Of a stretch of DNA of 64,000 nt, positions 38,236 through 49,046 are shown piece after piece (the stretch's first letter is position 1; the number at the start of each line of letters is the position of its first letter). The translations under genes and the position numbers were made by a program. The DNA is from Streptomyces hyaluromycini (GTDB lineage Bacteria; Actinomycetota; Actinomycetes; Streptomycetales; Streptomycetaceae): NCBI RefSeq assembly GCF_002217755.1, contig NZ_BCFL01000016.1:351565-415564 (forward strand), given 5' to 3'. Under the pieces are notes generated by a model that was given only the letters and a program-made list of their open reading frames with translations, was not told the DNA's origin and made no database searches.

Positions 38236-39003
38236 TCACAGGAACTTGGCCTTGCCCGGCCCCTCTTCCACGAAGCTCCGCATCCCGCGCTCCCGGTCCT
38301 CGGTGGCGAACAGCCCGGCGAACCAGTTCCGTTCGACGGCGAGCCCCGTCTCCAGGTCGGTCTCGACGCCGGTGTCGATCGCCTCCTTGGCGGCCCGCAG
38401 CGCGATCGCCGGACCCTGCGCCAGTTTCGCCGCCCAGGCGTGCGCCTCGGTGTAGACGTCGGCAGCGGGTACGACCCGGTCGACGAGGCCGATGGCGAGC
38501 GCCTCGTCCGCCTTGACCATACGGCCAGTGAAGATCAGGTCCTTGGCCTTGGACGGACCGATCAGCCGGGGCAGCCGCTGGGTACCGCCGGCCCCCGGGA
38601 TCAGCCCGAGCAGGATCTCGGGCTGCCCGAGCTTGGCGTTGTCGGCGGCGATGCGATAGTCCGCGCAGAGGGCGAGCTCGCAACCGCCGCCGAGCGCGTA
38701 GCCGGTGACGGCGGCGACGACCGGCTTGGGAATCCGGGCGACGGCGGTGAAGGAGTCCTGGAGGTCACGGGAGCGCAGAACCATGGCGGCATGGTCCATG
38801 TTCTGCATTTCCTTGATGTCGGCTCCCGCCGCGAAGACCTTCTCGCCGCCATAGATGACGACGGCACGAACGTCTTCACGACGGGCGGCCTCTCCCGCCA
38901 GCTCCTTGATCCGATCCTGGGTGGCGACGTCGAGCGCGTTCATCGGCGGACGGTCGAGGCGGAGAGTGCCGACGCCTTCGGAGACTTCGAGGGTCACAGT
39001 CAT
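38236..39003 (-). CDS. Enoyl-CoA hydratase/isomerase
   Basis: 255 residues, a normal length. The crotonase fold has the oxyanion-hole segment FAAGADIKEM and both catalytic glutamates in context: GGGCELALCADYRIA and LGQPEILLGLIPGAGG. It hydrates enoyl-CoA in fatty-acid or related acid breakdown. It is monocistronic here. From memory, S. coelicolor has a crotonase at the same position, which suggests core genome. Confidence 0.93.
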   Translation of the reverse strand: MTVTLEVSEGVGTLRLDRPPMNALDVATQDRIKELAGEAARREDVRAVVIYGGEKVFAAGADIKEMQNMDHAAMVLRSRDLQDSFTAVARIPKPVVAAVTGYALGGGCELALCADYRIAADNAKLGQPEILLGLIPGAGGTQRLPRLIGPSKAKDLIFTGRMVKADEALAIGLVDRVVPAADVYTEAHAWAAKLAQGPAIALRAAKEAIDTGVETDLETGLAVERNWFAGLFATEDRERGMRSFVEEGPGKAKFL

Positions 39004-39030
39004 GCCCAGCAGGTTAACGCCGGTTCATCA

Positions 39031-39110
39031 GCGCCCCGATAGGGGCGCGGGGCTGTATCGATATGCGGCTCCGCCGCGTGGGCGCGACCAGCCCCCACGC
39101 ACCCGCAGAC
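39031..39110. repeat. REP-like palindromic element, copy C (intergenic)
   Basis: It is near-identical to the reverse complement of copy B: GCGCCCCGATAGGGGCGCGG, then GGCTGTATCGATATGCGGCT, CCGCCGCGTGGGCGCGACCA and GCCCCCAC. It fills the gap between the enoyl-CoA hydratase and L,D-transpeptidase genes. Confidence 0.88.
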
Positions 39111-39116
39111 AACCGA

Positions 39117-40358
39117 CTACGCAGTCCACGCCTTCCAAGACATGTTCCACCCGTTGAGCCCGTTGTCAGGCGAAACCGTCTGGTCATTGGAGTGCTTCAC
39201 GGTCACCACGTCCCCGACGATCGAGTGATCGAAGAACCAGGCAGCAGGCAACCCCCGGTCACCCCCACCCCGGATGTCCCGGAGGCCGACGCACCCGTGG
39301 CTCGCGTTGTAGTTGCCGAACGCGTCGCCGCCCCAATAGTTGCCGTGGATGAACGTCCCCGACGTGGTCAGCCGCATCGCGTCCGGCACGTCCTTGATGT
39401 CGTACTCGCCGCCGTAGCCGACCGTCTCGCCGTTCATGCGTGTCACGCGCAGCTTCTCGCTGATGACCATCTGGCCGTTCCACGTGTCGTAGCCCGGCTT
39501 GCCGGTCGTGACCGCGAGGGTCTTCACGACCTTGCCGTCCTGCATGACCTTCATCGTGTGCTTCTTGGCGTCGACGATCGACACCTGGTTACGGCCGATC
39601 GTGAACTTCACGGTCTTGGCCTGCTCGCCGTACACCCCGTCACGGCCCTCGACGCCGTTGAGGTTGAGGGAGACGGTGACCTTCGTGCCGGACTTCCAGT
39701 AGTTCTCGGGGCGGAAGTCGAGGCGGTCGTTGCCGAACCAGTGGCCTTCGACGTCGACCGCCGGCTCGGTCTTGATGGTGATCGCCTTCTCGACCGCGGC
39801 CGGGTCGGTGATGCCCCGGGTGAAGTGGACGGAGAACGGCATACCGACGCCGACCGTGGAACCGTCCTCCGGCGTGAAGTAGCCGATGAACGTGTTCTTC
39901 GGGGTCAGCGTCGTGAAGCTGGAGTCCTCCGCCGACTCACGGCCCTCGGCGTCCTTCGCGACCGCGTGCACCGTGTACTTCGTGGAGTTGGCGAGGTGCG
40001 TCGAGGGCGTCCAGCTGGCGCCGTCGGCGGCGATCGCCCCGGCTATCTCCTTGCCCTTGGCGTCCTTGACCTCGACGTCGGTCAGCTTGCCCTTGGCGGC
40101 GCTGACCTTGAGCGCGCCGCTGGTGTCCACGCCGGTCGCACCGGACTTGGGGCTGATGCTGACGGTGGCCACGGACTGCTTGCTCGCCTGGGTGGTGGAG
40201 TCCTTGGCCTTGGCGTTGCCCTCGTCCGTCCCCTTGCCGGAGGAGGAGCCGCCACCGCAGGCGGTGACGGCCATGAGCAGGACGCCGGCGACGACCGCCA
40301 TCCCCTGCTTCCGCCGCGTCCCCCGAACCGACGCCCCCGATATCGGCCGCTCGTTCAA
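39117..40358 (-). CDS. L,D-transpeptidase lipoprotein with Ig-like domain (copy 1)
   Basis: 413 residues from a TTG at 40358, seven to eight bases after GGAGGGGAG. The signal ends at LLMAVTAC, a lipobox. Ig-like domains fill the middle and the YkuD catalytic domain the end, with HGNYWGGDAFGN and SHGCVGLRD around the active-site Cys near 355. It forms 3-3 cross-links in peptidoglycan (Ldt of the mycobacterial LdtMt2 layout). A paralogue of the same layout is immediately upstream. Confidence 0.92.
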   Translation of the reverse strand: MNERPISGASVRGTRRKQGMAVVAGVLLMAVTACGGGSSSGKGTDEGNAKAKDSTTQASKQSVATVSISPKSGATGVDTSGALKVSAAKGKLTDVEVKDAKGKEIAGAIAADGASWTPSTHLANSTKYTVHAVAKDAEGRESAEDSSFTTLTPKNTFIGYFTPEDGSTVGVGMPFSVHFTRGITDPAAVEKAITIKTEPAVDVEGHWFGNDRLDFRPENYWKSGTKVTVSLNLNGVEGRDGVYGEQAKTVKFTIGRNQVSIVDAKKHTMKVMQDGKVVKTLAVTTGKPGYDTWNGQMVISEKLRVTRMNGETVGYGGEYDIKDVPDAMRLTTSGTFIHGNYWGGDAFGNYNASHGCVGLRDIRGGGDRGLPAAWFFDHSIVGDVVTVKHSNDQTVSPDNGLNGWNMSWKAWTA

Positions 40359-40515
40359 AGTGGTTCTCCCCTCCCAGGGCCTGGTCAGGCCCACCCCGGC
40401 GCGTCAGGCGCGCGCATCTGGCGCATAGTAACCGCAGGGTTTTGAGCTTGGTGTTGGGCGAATGTCACCGTTGCGTCGCAACTTCTCGCCCCCCACCGGC
40501 CCGCCCCCCACCTGG

Positions 40516-41751
40516 CTACTTGAGCGTGCTGCCCGCCTTCCACTCCTTCCATCCCATGTTCCACCCTCCGAGGCCGTTGTCGGGAGAGACCGTTTTGTCC
40601 TTACTGTTGACGACTTCGACCACGTCCCCGATCAGGCTGCGGTCGTAGAACCAGCCCGCGGGCGTGTCCGAGCTGCCGCCCTTCACGTCGCGCAGACCCA
40701 CGCAGCCGTGGCTGACGTTGACGTGGCCGGGGGCGTCCGGCGCCCAGTAGTTGCCGTGCAGGAAGGTGCCCGAGTCGGTGAGTTTGAGGGCGTGCGGGAC
40801 GTCGGGGATGTCGTACTCGCCGCCGAAGCCGACCGTGCGGCTGTTCATGCGGGTCACGTCGTGCATCTCCATCACCACCATCTTCCCGTTGTAGGTGGTG
40901 TGCTCGGGCGCCCCCGCGGTGATCGGCACGGTGGCGAGCAGTGCGCCGTCCCGGCGGACCTGCATGGTGTGGGCGGCCGCGTCCACGAGGGAGACCTGGC
41001 TGCGGCCGATGGTGAAGGTGAACGTCTTGTACTGGAGGCCGTAGACACCGCGGGCGCCCTCGACGTCGCGGAGCCCGAGGCCGACGGTGACGACCGTGCC
41101 GGGCTGCCAGTAGTGCTCGGGGCGGAAGTCGAGGCGGTTCTTGCCGAACCAGTGCGGGCGGATCTCGACCGCGGGCTTGGCGGTGACCTGGACGGCGCGT
41201 TCGACGGCGGCGCGGTCCTCGATCTCGCGGCTGAAGGCGAGGGAGACGATCATGCCGGTGCCGACGGTGGCCCGGTTCTCCGGGGAGACGTATCCGATGA
41301 AGCGTTCGTCGGGGACGAGCGTGGTGAAGGTGGTGTGGCGGGCGGAGCGGTGGCCCTCGCCGTCCCGGGCGACCGCGTCGACCGTGTACTTGGCGGCGAG
41401 CGCGAGTTTCGGGTCGTCGGGCCGCCAGGTCGTGCCGTCCGGGCCGATGTGCCCGGGGACCGGGGAGTCCTGGGCGTCCTGGGACCTGACGACGTTGACG
41501 GACTCCAGGTGGCCGTGGGGCACCCGTACCGTCAGCCGGTCGCCGGGCCGTACGGCCTTGGTGCCGTCGTCCGGGGAGATGCGGATGACGTCCTCGGGGG
41601 CCGGGGGTTTGGCTCCGAGGACGTGGTCGAGGCCGAGCCCGCCCGTGTCGTCCGAGGAGCAGCCGGCGGCTCCCGCGAGCAGTGCCGCCCATGTCAGTAC
41701 CGCCGCCAACGCGGCCCCCGCGCGCCGTGCGCGCCCTTTTGCATGCCTCAC
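40516..41751 (-). CDS. L,D-transpeptidase lipoprotein with Ig-like domain (copy 2)
   Basis: 411 residues from a GTG at 41751. A GTG four codons earlier is possible, and the longer frame to 42123 overlaps glgX and is not credible. The leader RRAGAALAAVLTW ends at LLAGAAGC. The catalytic domain has LHGNYWAPDAPG and SHGCVGLRD with the nucleophile near 351. The same Ig-like plus YkuD layout as copy 1 and the same strand suggest an old duplication. The gene start is 243 bases from glgX, which is divergent. Confidence 0.9.
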   Translation of the reverse strand: MRHAKGRARRAGAALAAVLTWAALLAGAAGCSSDDTGGLGLDHVLGAKPPAPEDVIRISPDDGTKAVRPGDRLTVRVPHGHLESVNVVRSQDAQDSPVPGHIGPDGTTWRPDDPKLALAAKYTVDAVARDGEGHRSARHTTFTTLVPDERFIGYVSPENRATVGTGMIVSLAFSREIEDRAAVERAVQVTAKPAVEIRPHWFGKNRLDFRPEHYWQPGTVVTVGLGLRDVEGARGVYGLQYKTFTFTIGRSQVSLVDAAAHTMQVRRDGALLATVPITAGAPEHTTYNGKMVVMEMHDVTRMNSRTVGFGGEYDIPDVPHALKLTDSGTFLHGNYWAPDAPGHVNVSHGCVGLRDVKGGSSDTPAGWFYDRSLIGDVVEVVNSKDKTVSPDNGLGGWNMGWKEWKAGSTLK

Positions 41752-41993
41752 ATGCGGCTCAACGAGCGGGCATGCCCCTGGGAAACGTGAGTGCGACGCC
41801 GGCACTGGGCAGAACAGAGGGAAGGACGACGAGCTGGGGAGCCGCCGTGCCCGCGAGAGCCGTCGCGGGCACGTCCGTAGCGAGCCGCCGACCGTGCCCG
41901 GGACCGGGAGTCCGGGCGCCGTCGGCTGCTCGGGCGCGGGTGCGTGCGCCCCGGTGGTCGGCGAGCCGCGGGACACGAATAAGGGGCCGACAG

Positions 41994-44243
<2,250 letters not shown>

Positions 44244-44267
44244 GGCAACGTTGAGATATCCCGTGCC

Positions 44268-44378
44268 ATGGCTGAGCCATCCCGTCGCACCTTCGGTGGT
44301 CTCATCGGCGGCGGCGCGGTCACCGCCGTCGCCGGGGCCGACCTCTCCCCTGGTCAGGCCCTGGGCGCGAAGGATTGA
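44268..44378 (+). pseudogene. 36-codon remnant of a Tat-type signal peptide
   Basis: From the ATG at 44268 the frame reads AEPSRRTFGGLIGGGAVTAV and stops at 44376-44378. This matches the start of a twin-arginine-exported protein (S-R-R-x-F and a Gly/Ala-rich core), but no mature protein follows. The end overlaps the 3' end of the opposing dihydropteroate-synthase-like gene. It probably marks where a resident secreted-protein gene was cut by insertion of that gene. It could also be chance. Confidence 0.4.
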
Positions 44379-45271
44379 GGGCCGAGTGCTCGGAGAGCAG
44401 CCAGTACCGCCCTTATCCGAGGAACTTCGTGAGTACGGTAGACGCCCGTTCCCCCCAGATGCGCCAGAACCGTGAAGAAGCCTTCGGCGGTGCGGAACTC
44501 ATCCTCGAAGAGGCTGAAGGCATGCGGCAAGGCATGGCAGATGGGAAGACCTAGCCGTCGAAGCCGGAACGTGTTCAAGAGGGCACGGCCCTGATAGTGA
44601 ACACGGGCATCAGCGGATATGTGTCTGTCGTGAGAGAAGCCGATCCCGGGGTCGATGACGATTCGATCGACCCCGGCCGAGCGAGCGTGATCCACACGTC
44701 TCTCGAAGTAGTCGAGCATCCTGGGGATGGGGTCTTGGTCGATGCCCTTGGCGCGCACGTCCCGGGAGTTCTTCCCCTCTACATGGCACAGGACAACTGT
44801 CGCTTCATGGTCGGCCAGCATGGGGAACATCTCACCGTCCGATGCCAGACCGCCGGAGTAATTGATCAGGAGCGCCCCCGCGTCCAGGCACGACCGGGCG
44901 ACGGCGGGCTCGTAGGTCTCGATCGATACGGCGATACCTTCCGAGGCGAGCCCTTTCACGACCGGCACCAGGGCGGCCACCTGTTCCTGCGCGGAGACCT
45001 GCCCAGTGCGGGGATTGCTTGACTCGGCGCCGATGTCGACGATATCGGCGCCTTGCGCCGCGAGGATGCGACCTTTCCTGACGGCGGACTCGGTCGAGGT
45101 CGCGACGCTCTCTCGATAGGTGGAGTCCTGAGAGAGGTTGATGCATCCCATGATGGCGGGGGTGGTGTCGACATCGATTTCCCGATCCCCCACTCGAAGT
45201 GGTTCGACGGGTAAGGAAAGATCACCCTCGAATCGCCGCGCGAGATCTGTCAAATGGGCAAGGGAAATCAT
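44354..45271 (-). CDS. Dihydropteroate-synthase-like protein, lower GC, contains TTA codon
   Basis: 305 residues from an ATG preceded by GAGGTCGG. A DHPS-type barrel is visible: IMGCINLSQDSTY (motif 1), GADIVDIGAESSNPR, IDPGIGFSHD and the final GVYRTHEVPRI (R-x-H). The Lys usual after the DPGxGFxK motif is not there, and motif 1 lacks the usual V-T-P-D-S-F-S-D. It may be a variant synthase, a resistance-type enzyme or a FolP2-like protein with another role. Base and codon use are less GC-rich than in its neighbours, and Leu20 is TTA (45212-45214). This looks like transferred DNA, set between glgX and a two-component system. Confidence 0.75.
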   Translation of the reverse strand: MISLAHLTDLARRFEGDLSLPVEPLRVGDREIDVDTTPAIMGCINLSQDSTYRESVATSTESAVRKGRILAAQGADIVDIGAESSNPRTGQVSAQEQVAALVPVVKGLASEGIAVSIETYEPAVARSCLDAGALLINYSGGLASDGEMFPMLADHEATVVLCHVEGKNSRDVRAKGIDQDPIPRMLDYFERRVDHARSAGVDRIVIDPGIGFSHDRHISADARVHYQGRALLNTFRLRRLGLPICHALPHAFSLFEDEFRTAEGFFTVLAHLGGTGVYRTHEVPRIRAVLAALRALGPQSFAPRA

Positions 45272-45310
45272 CCGACCTCATTCCTGTACGACCGCCGGAG
45301 ATGCACCGCG

Positions 45311-45955
45311 CTAGCCCAGAATCCCCCGCTGGTACCCCGTAGCCACCGCCGCCGCACGGTCGTTGACGCCCAGCTTGGTGTACAGGTGGGTGAGGTGGGT
45401 CTTCACCGTGGCCTCGCTGATGAAGAGTTCGCGGGCGATCTCGCGGTTGGAGGTGCCCCGGGCGACGAGGGCCAGGACTTCGCGTTCGCGGGTGGAGAGA
45501 GGCTCGTTGGCGGGGGCAGTGGGTGCGCGGACGGCGGAGACGAGGCGGGAGGCGACGGCCGGGGAGAGGACGGTACGGCCCTGGGCGGCGGCGCGGACGG
45601 CGGTGAAGAGCTCCTCGCGGGGGGCGTCCTTGAGCAGGTAGCCGGTCGCGCCCGCCTCGATCGCGGGGAGGGTGTCGGAGTCGGTGTCGTAGGTGGTGAG
45701 GACCAGGACCTGGGCGCGGGCGCCGCGTCGGGTGAGTTCGCGGATGGCGTCGACTCCGCCGCCGCCCGGCATGCGGAGGTCCATGAGGATCACGTCGGGG
45801 TCGAGACGACCGGCGAGGGTGACAGCTTCGGCGCCGTTCGCCGCCTCGCCGAGGACCGTGAAGCCGGGGGCGGACTCGAACATGCCGCGCAGGCCGTCGC
45901 GGACGACGGGGTGGTCGTCGACGACGAGCAGCGAGATCGGGGGCTCAGTTGTCAT
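45311..45955 (-). CDS. NarL/LuxR-family response regulator
   Basis: 214 residues from the ATG at 45955. The receiver domain has the acidic pair in VVDDHPVV, phospho-acceptor Asp in VILMDLRMPG near 55, and Lys in YLLKDAP. The C-terminal LuxR helix-turn-helix is LSTREREVLALVARGTSN onward. It is controlled by the histidine kinase encoded just upstream (11-base overlap) and probably regulates the ABC-2 exporter genes of the same cluster. Confidence 0.94.
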   Translation of the reverse strand: MTTEPPISLLVVDDHPVVRDGLRGMFESAPGFTVLGEAANGAEAVTLAGRLDPDVILMDLRMPGGGGVDAIRELTRRGARAQVLVLTTYDTDSDTLPAIEAGATGYLLKDAPREELFTAVRAAAQGRTVLSPAVASRLVSAVRAPTAPANEPLSTREREVLALVARGTSNREIARELFISEATVKTHLTHLYTKLGVNDRAAAVATGYQRGILG

Positions 45956-47189
45956 GGCGGACCAACGGTACGCGCGCCGACAGGGCGGTGCCGAGCCCCG
46001 GTTCGGACTCCACGGTGAGGGAGCCGGCGATGCGTTCGGCGCGGGCCCGCATGCCGTCCAGGCCGAAGCCGCCGGCCCGGCTGCGGGCGGGTACGGCACA
46101 CAGGTCGAAGCCGGTGCCGTCGTCGCGGATGTCCAGGATGACCTCGTCGCCCAGGTAGGAGAGGGTGACGCCGACGCGGGTGGCGTGCGCGTGCCGGGCG
46201 GCGTTGGAGAGTGCCTCCTGGACGATGCGCAGCAGGGTGGCCGCGACCTCCTCGTGGAGTTGCTCGGCGGTGCCGGTGAGGGTGAACTCGGCTCGTATGG
46301 CGGTCCGTTCGCCCCATTCGGCGACCGTCTTCTGCAACGCCTCGGGCAGCCCGTCGTGCTCCAGGGCGACCGGGGCCAGGTTGTGCACGGAGCGGCGGGC
46401 CTCCCCCAGGCTGTGCCGGGCCAGCGCCAGGGCGCGGCCCACGTGCTCCTCGGCCACCGCCGGATCGGGGGTGTTGGTGACGACCTGGAGCTGGGCGATG
46501 ATCCCGGCCAGCCCCTGGGCGATGGTGTCGTGGATCTCGGCGGCGAGGCGGCGGCGCTCGTCGGCGACCCCGGCCTCCCGCGCCTGGACCAGGAGCTGGC
46601 CGTGCAGGGCCGCGTTCTCGTCCAGGGCCTGGCGCAGGGCGGCGATGGTCTCGGTGCGCTCGCGGGACCGCTGTTTCTCCTGGTCGTTGAGATGGGCGAT
46701 CCCCACCTGGAGTGCGGAGTTGGCGGCCAGCAGCACGGCGAAGAGGAGCCACTGCAGCACGTTTCGGAACGGCATCCCGCCCGTCTGCGCACCGGCCACG
46801 GTGACCGCGCTCGCCAGCAGCCCGAGCCGCCGCCACCGGCGCGGCAGCAGCTCGTCGGCGTCCATGTAGCCGGTAGCCGCGTAGAACGCGAAGAACGGGC
46901 TGAGCCAGGCAAGCACGAAGGCGAGGGCCCAGCGGACCACGTAGTACGCCGTCCCGGCCGGGGAGGGCGTACGGCCGCGGTCGGGGCGGCGGAACCCGGT
47001 GGCGTGCCACCACAGTTGGAGTACGACCGCGGCGCCGACCAGGGACCAGGCGGTGGCCCACTTGGCCTGGGCGGTGTGGGGGTCGGCGGAGACGACCCCG
47101 AGGACGATGCTGATGCCGAGGAACCCGTACGGCCCCCAGGTGTGCAGTTGCTCCCAGCGCCGTTCGATCTGGCTGTCCTCCGCGGTCAT
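45945..47189 (-). CDS. NarL-type sensor histidine kinase
   Basis: 414 residues from the ATG at 47189. Several N-terminal membrane segments (about 20-170) have no large external domain, suggesting it senses within the membrane. The HisKA_3 phospho-His is in LAAEIHDTIAQGLAG near 220, and the ATPase part has LDIRDDGTGFD and GFGLDGMRARAERI. The ABC exporter genes upstream on the same strand fit a system that senses cell-envelope stress or an antibiotic and induces its export. Confidence 0.93.
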   Translation of the reverse strand: MTAEDSQIERRWEQLHTWGPYGFLGISIVLGVVSADPHTAQAKWATAWSLVGAAVVLQLWWHATGFRRPDRGRTPSPAGTAYYVVRWALAFVLAWLSPFFAFYAATGYMDADELLPRRWRRLGLLASAVTVAGAQTGGMPFRNVLQWLLFAVLLAANSALQVGIAHLNDQEKQRSRERTETIAALRQALDENAALHGQLLVQAREAGVADERRRLAAEIHDTIAQGLAGIIAQLQVVTNTPDPAVAEEHVGRALALARHSLGEARRSVHNLAPVALEHDGLPEALQKTVAEWGERTAIRAEFTLTGTAEQLHEEVAATLLRIVQEALSNAARHAHATRVGVTLSYLGDEVILDIRDDGTGFDLCAVPARSRAGGFGLDGMRARAERIAGSLTVESEPGLGTALSARVPLVRHDN

Positions 47190-47214
47190 GTCCTCAGTCT
47201 GCACGGCCGGCCGC

Positions 47215-47949
47215 CTACTCCCAGCGGAACCAGCGGGCGGCACCCGCCGTCAGCAGGACCGTCCAGAGGGCGAGCACGCCCAGGTGCTCCCAGCCGGGCC
47301 ACTGTCCGGCGGCGGCCCGGTCCAGGGCGCGGGCGGCCGCGCCGAACGGGGTCAACTGGACGACCCGGGCCATGGCGTGCGGCATCTCCCGCACCGGGAT
47401 CCACACGCCCGCGCAGAACAACATCGGGAAGAACACCGCCGAGCCGATCGCGCCCGCGATCTTCGTGGTGCGGGACAGCGACGAGACGACGGAGCCGAGG
47501 GCGAGGGCGGCCGCGGCCGCGAGCAGCAGCGCCAGCAGGTACCCGCCCGGCTGCTTGGGCAGTCGTACGTCGAAGGCGAGCCGGCCGACGAGGAGCGCGA
47601 GCAGTGCCGAACCCAGCGCGACCGTGCCCTGCACCACCATCTGCGCGGACAGCAGCGCGGAGGGCCGTACGGGCGTGAGCCGCATCCGGCGCAGGATGCC
47701 CCGCTCCCGGTGGCCGGTGAGCGCCTGGGGCAGGGTCTGCACCCCGGACATGATCAGGGCGATCAGGACGGCGATGGGAACGTACGCGTCGACCGGGCGC
47801 AGCCCGCCCAGGGACTTGTCGGCCTCCCGGAAGGAGGGGATCGAGCCGAGGATCACCAGAAGCAGGGTCGGGAACAGGAAGACCCAGAAGACGGCGCCCG
47901 GTTCGCGGCGGAACAGCCGGAACTCGGTGCGCAGGACGGCGGTGTTCAT
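47215..47949 (-). CDS. ABC-2 type transporter permease
   Basis: 244 residues with about six membrane segments, starting MNTAVLRTEFRLFRREPG, the typical ABC-2 membrane protein beginning. It overlaps its ATPase gene by four bases (ATGA). The pair forms a DrrAB-like exporter, probably under the adjacent two-component system. The substrate is unknown and may be a drug or lipid. Confidence 0.92.
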   Translation of the reverse strand: MNTAVLRTEFRLFRREPGAVFWVFLFPTLLLVILGSIPSFREADKSLGGLRPVDAYVPIAVLIALIMSGVQTLPQALTGHRERGILRRMRLTPVRPSALLSAQMVVQGTVALGSALLALLVGRLAFDVRLPKQPGGYLLALLLAAAAALALGSVVSSLSRTTKIAGAIGSAVFFPMLFCAGVWIPVREMPHAMARVVQLTPFGAAARALDRAAAGQWPGWEHLGVLALWTVLLTAGAARWFRWE

Positions 47950-48854
47950 GCTGCTTCCTCCTTCGTCAGGTCCAGGAACGCGTCGTCGAGGGTCGCGTCC
48001 ACGACCCGGAGCTGGTGGGCGGTGATGCGGTTGCGGGCGAGCAGGGTGATGACGGCGTTGACGGTCTCGTCGGTGCCGGAGAGCGTGATCCGGCCGTCCT
48101 TGCGCTCGATGGCGGCGAGGGCCGGGAGGGCGGCGAGGTCGTGGTCGTCCAGGGGGGCGGACGGGGTGAAGGTGATGACGGTGGCGCCGGCGCTGCGGCG
48201 GATCAGCCCGGCCGGGGTGTCGAGGGCGGCCACCCGTCCCTTGTCGATCACCGCGATCCGGTCGCAGAGCCGCTGCGCCTCCTCCATGAAGTGGGTGACG
48301 AGCAGGACGGTGACCCCGCGGTCCCGGACGTCCTCGATCAGCTTCCAGGTGTCCCGCCGGGCCCGCGGGTCGAGCCCGGTGGTCAGTTCGTCGAGGACGA
48401 CGACCCGCGGGTTCCCGATCAACGCCAGCGCGATGAACAGGCGTTGCTTCTGCCCGCCCGACAGCTTGCCGAACCGGGTGGCGAGCTTGCCGGTGAGCCC
48501 GAGGCGCTCGGCGAGCGGCGCCCAGTCGAGCGGGCTCGGGTAGAAGGAGGCGTACAGCTCAAGGGCCTCGCGGACGGTGAGCTTGGGCTGCAGCTCGCTC
48601 TCCTGGAGCTGGGCGCCGAGGACGCGGGCGACCTTGTCGTGGTCGGCGACGGGGTCGAGCCCGGTGACCCGCACCCTTCCCCCGTCCGGCACCCGCAGCC
48701 CCTCCACGCACTCCACGGTGGTGGTCTTGCCGGCGCCGTTCGGCCCGAGGATCCCGAAGATCTCGCCCTCCTCGACGGCGAGACTCACCCCGTCGACGAC
48801 GGCCCGGCCGCCGTACGACTTCCGCAGGTCTGTCATTTCGATGACGGTTGGCAT
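47946..48854 (-). CDS. ABC transporter ATPase (DrrA-like)
   Basis: 302 residues from the ATG at 48854. Complete ATPase: Walker A GPNGAGKTTT, signature KLSGGQKQRLFIALAL, Walker B VVVLDELTTGLDP, H-loop VTHF. After residue 220 there is the C-terminal extension usual in DrrA-type drug exporters. It powers the ABC-2 permease encoded next and lies divergent from the first ABC exporter pair, with a 192-base gap holding both promoters. Confidence 0.94.
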   Translation of the reverse strand: MPTVIEMTDLRKSYGGRAVVDGVSLAVEEGEIFGILGPNGAGKTTTVECVEGLRVPDGGRVRVTGLDPVADHDKVARVLGAQLQESELQPKLTVREALELYASFYPSPLDWAPLAERLGLTGKLATRFGKLSGGQKQRLFIALALIGNPRVVVLDELTTGLDPRARRDTWKLIEDVRDRGVTVLLVTHFMEEAQRLCDRIAVIDKGRVAALDTPAGLIRRSAGATVITFTPSAPLDDHDLAALPALAAIERKDGRITLSGTDETVNAVITLLARNRITAHQLRVVDATLDDAFLDLTKEEAA

Positions 48855-49046
48855 GCTCCGAGGGTCCCGTCCGGCCCGGGTCCGCCACATCGCCCGCCCC
48901 GCTGGAGCCGGCATCAACCGATCGGCCGATGCCGCGGATCCAGCTGTACGACCGCTCGAACCTGCTGGTCGTAGGTCCAGCGGCCGATTCCGGTCCGGCC
49001 AAAACTCGGTGGGCGTTGTCAGTGCCGGTCCGTAGGCTCGCCCCTG

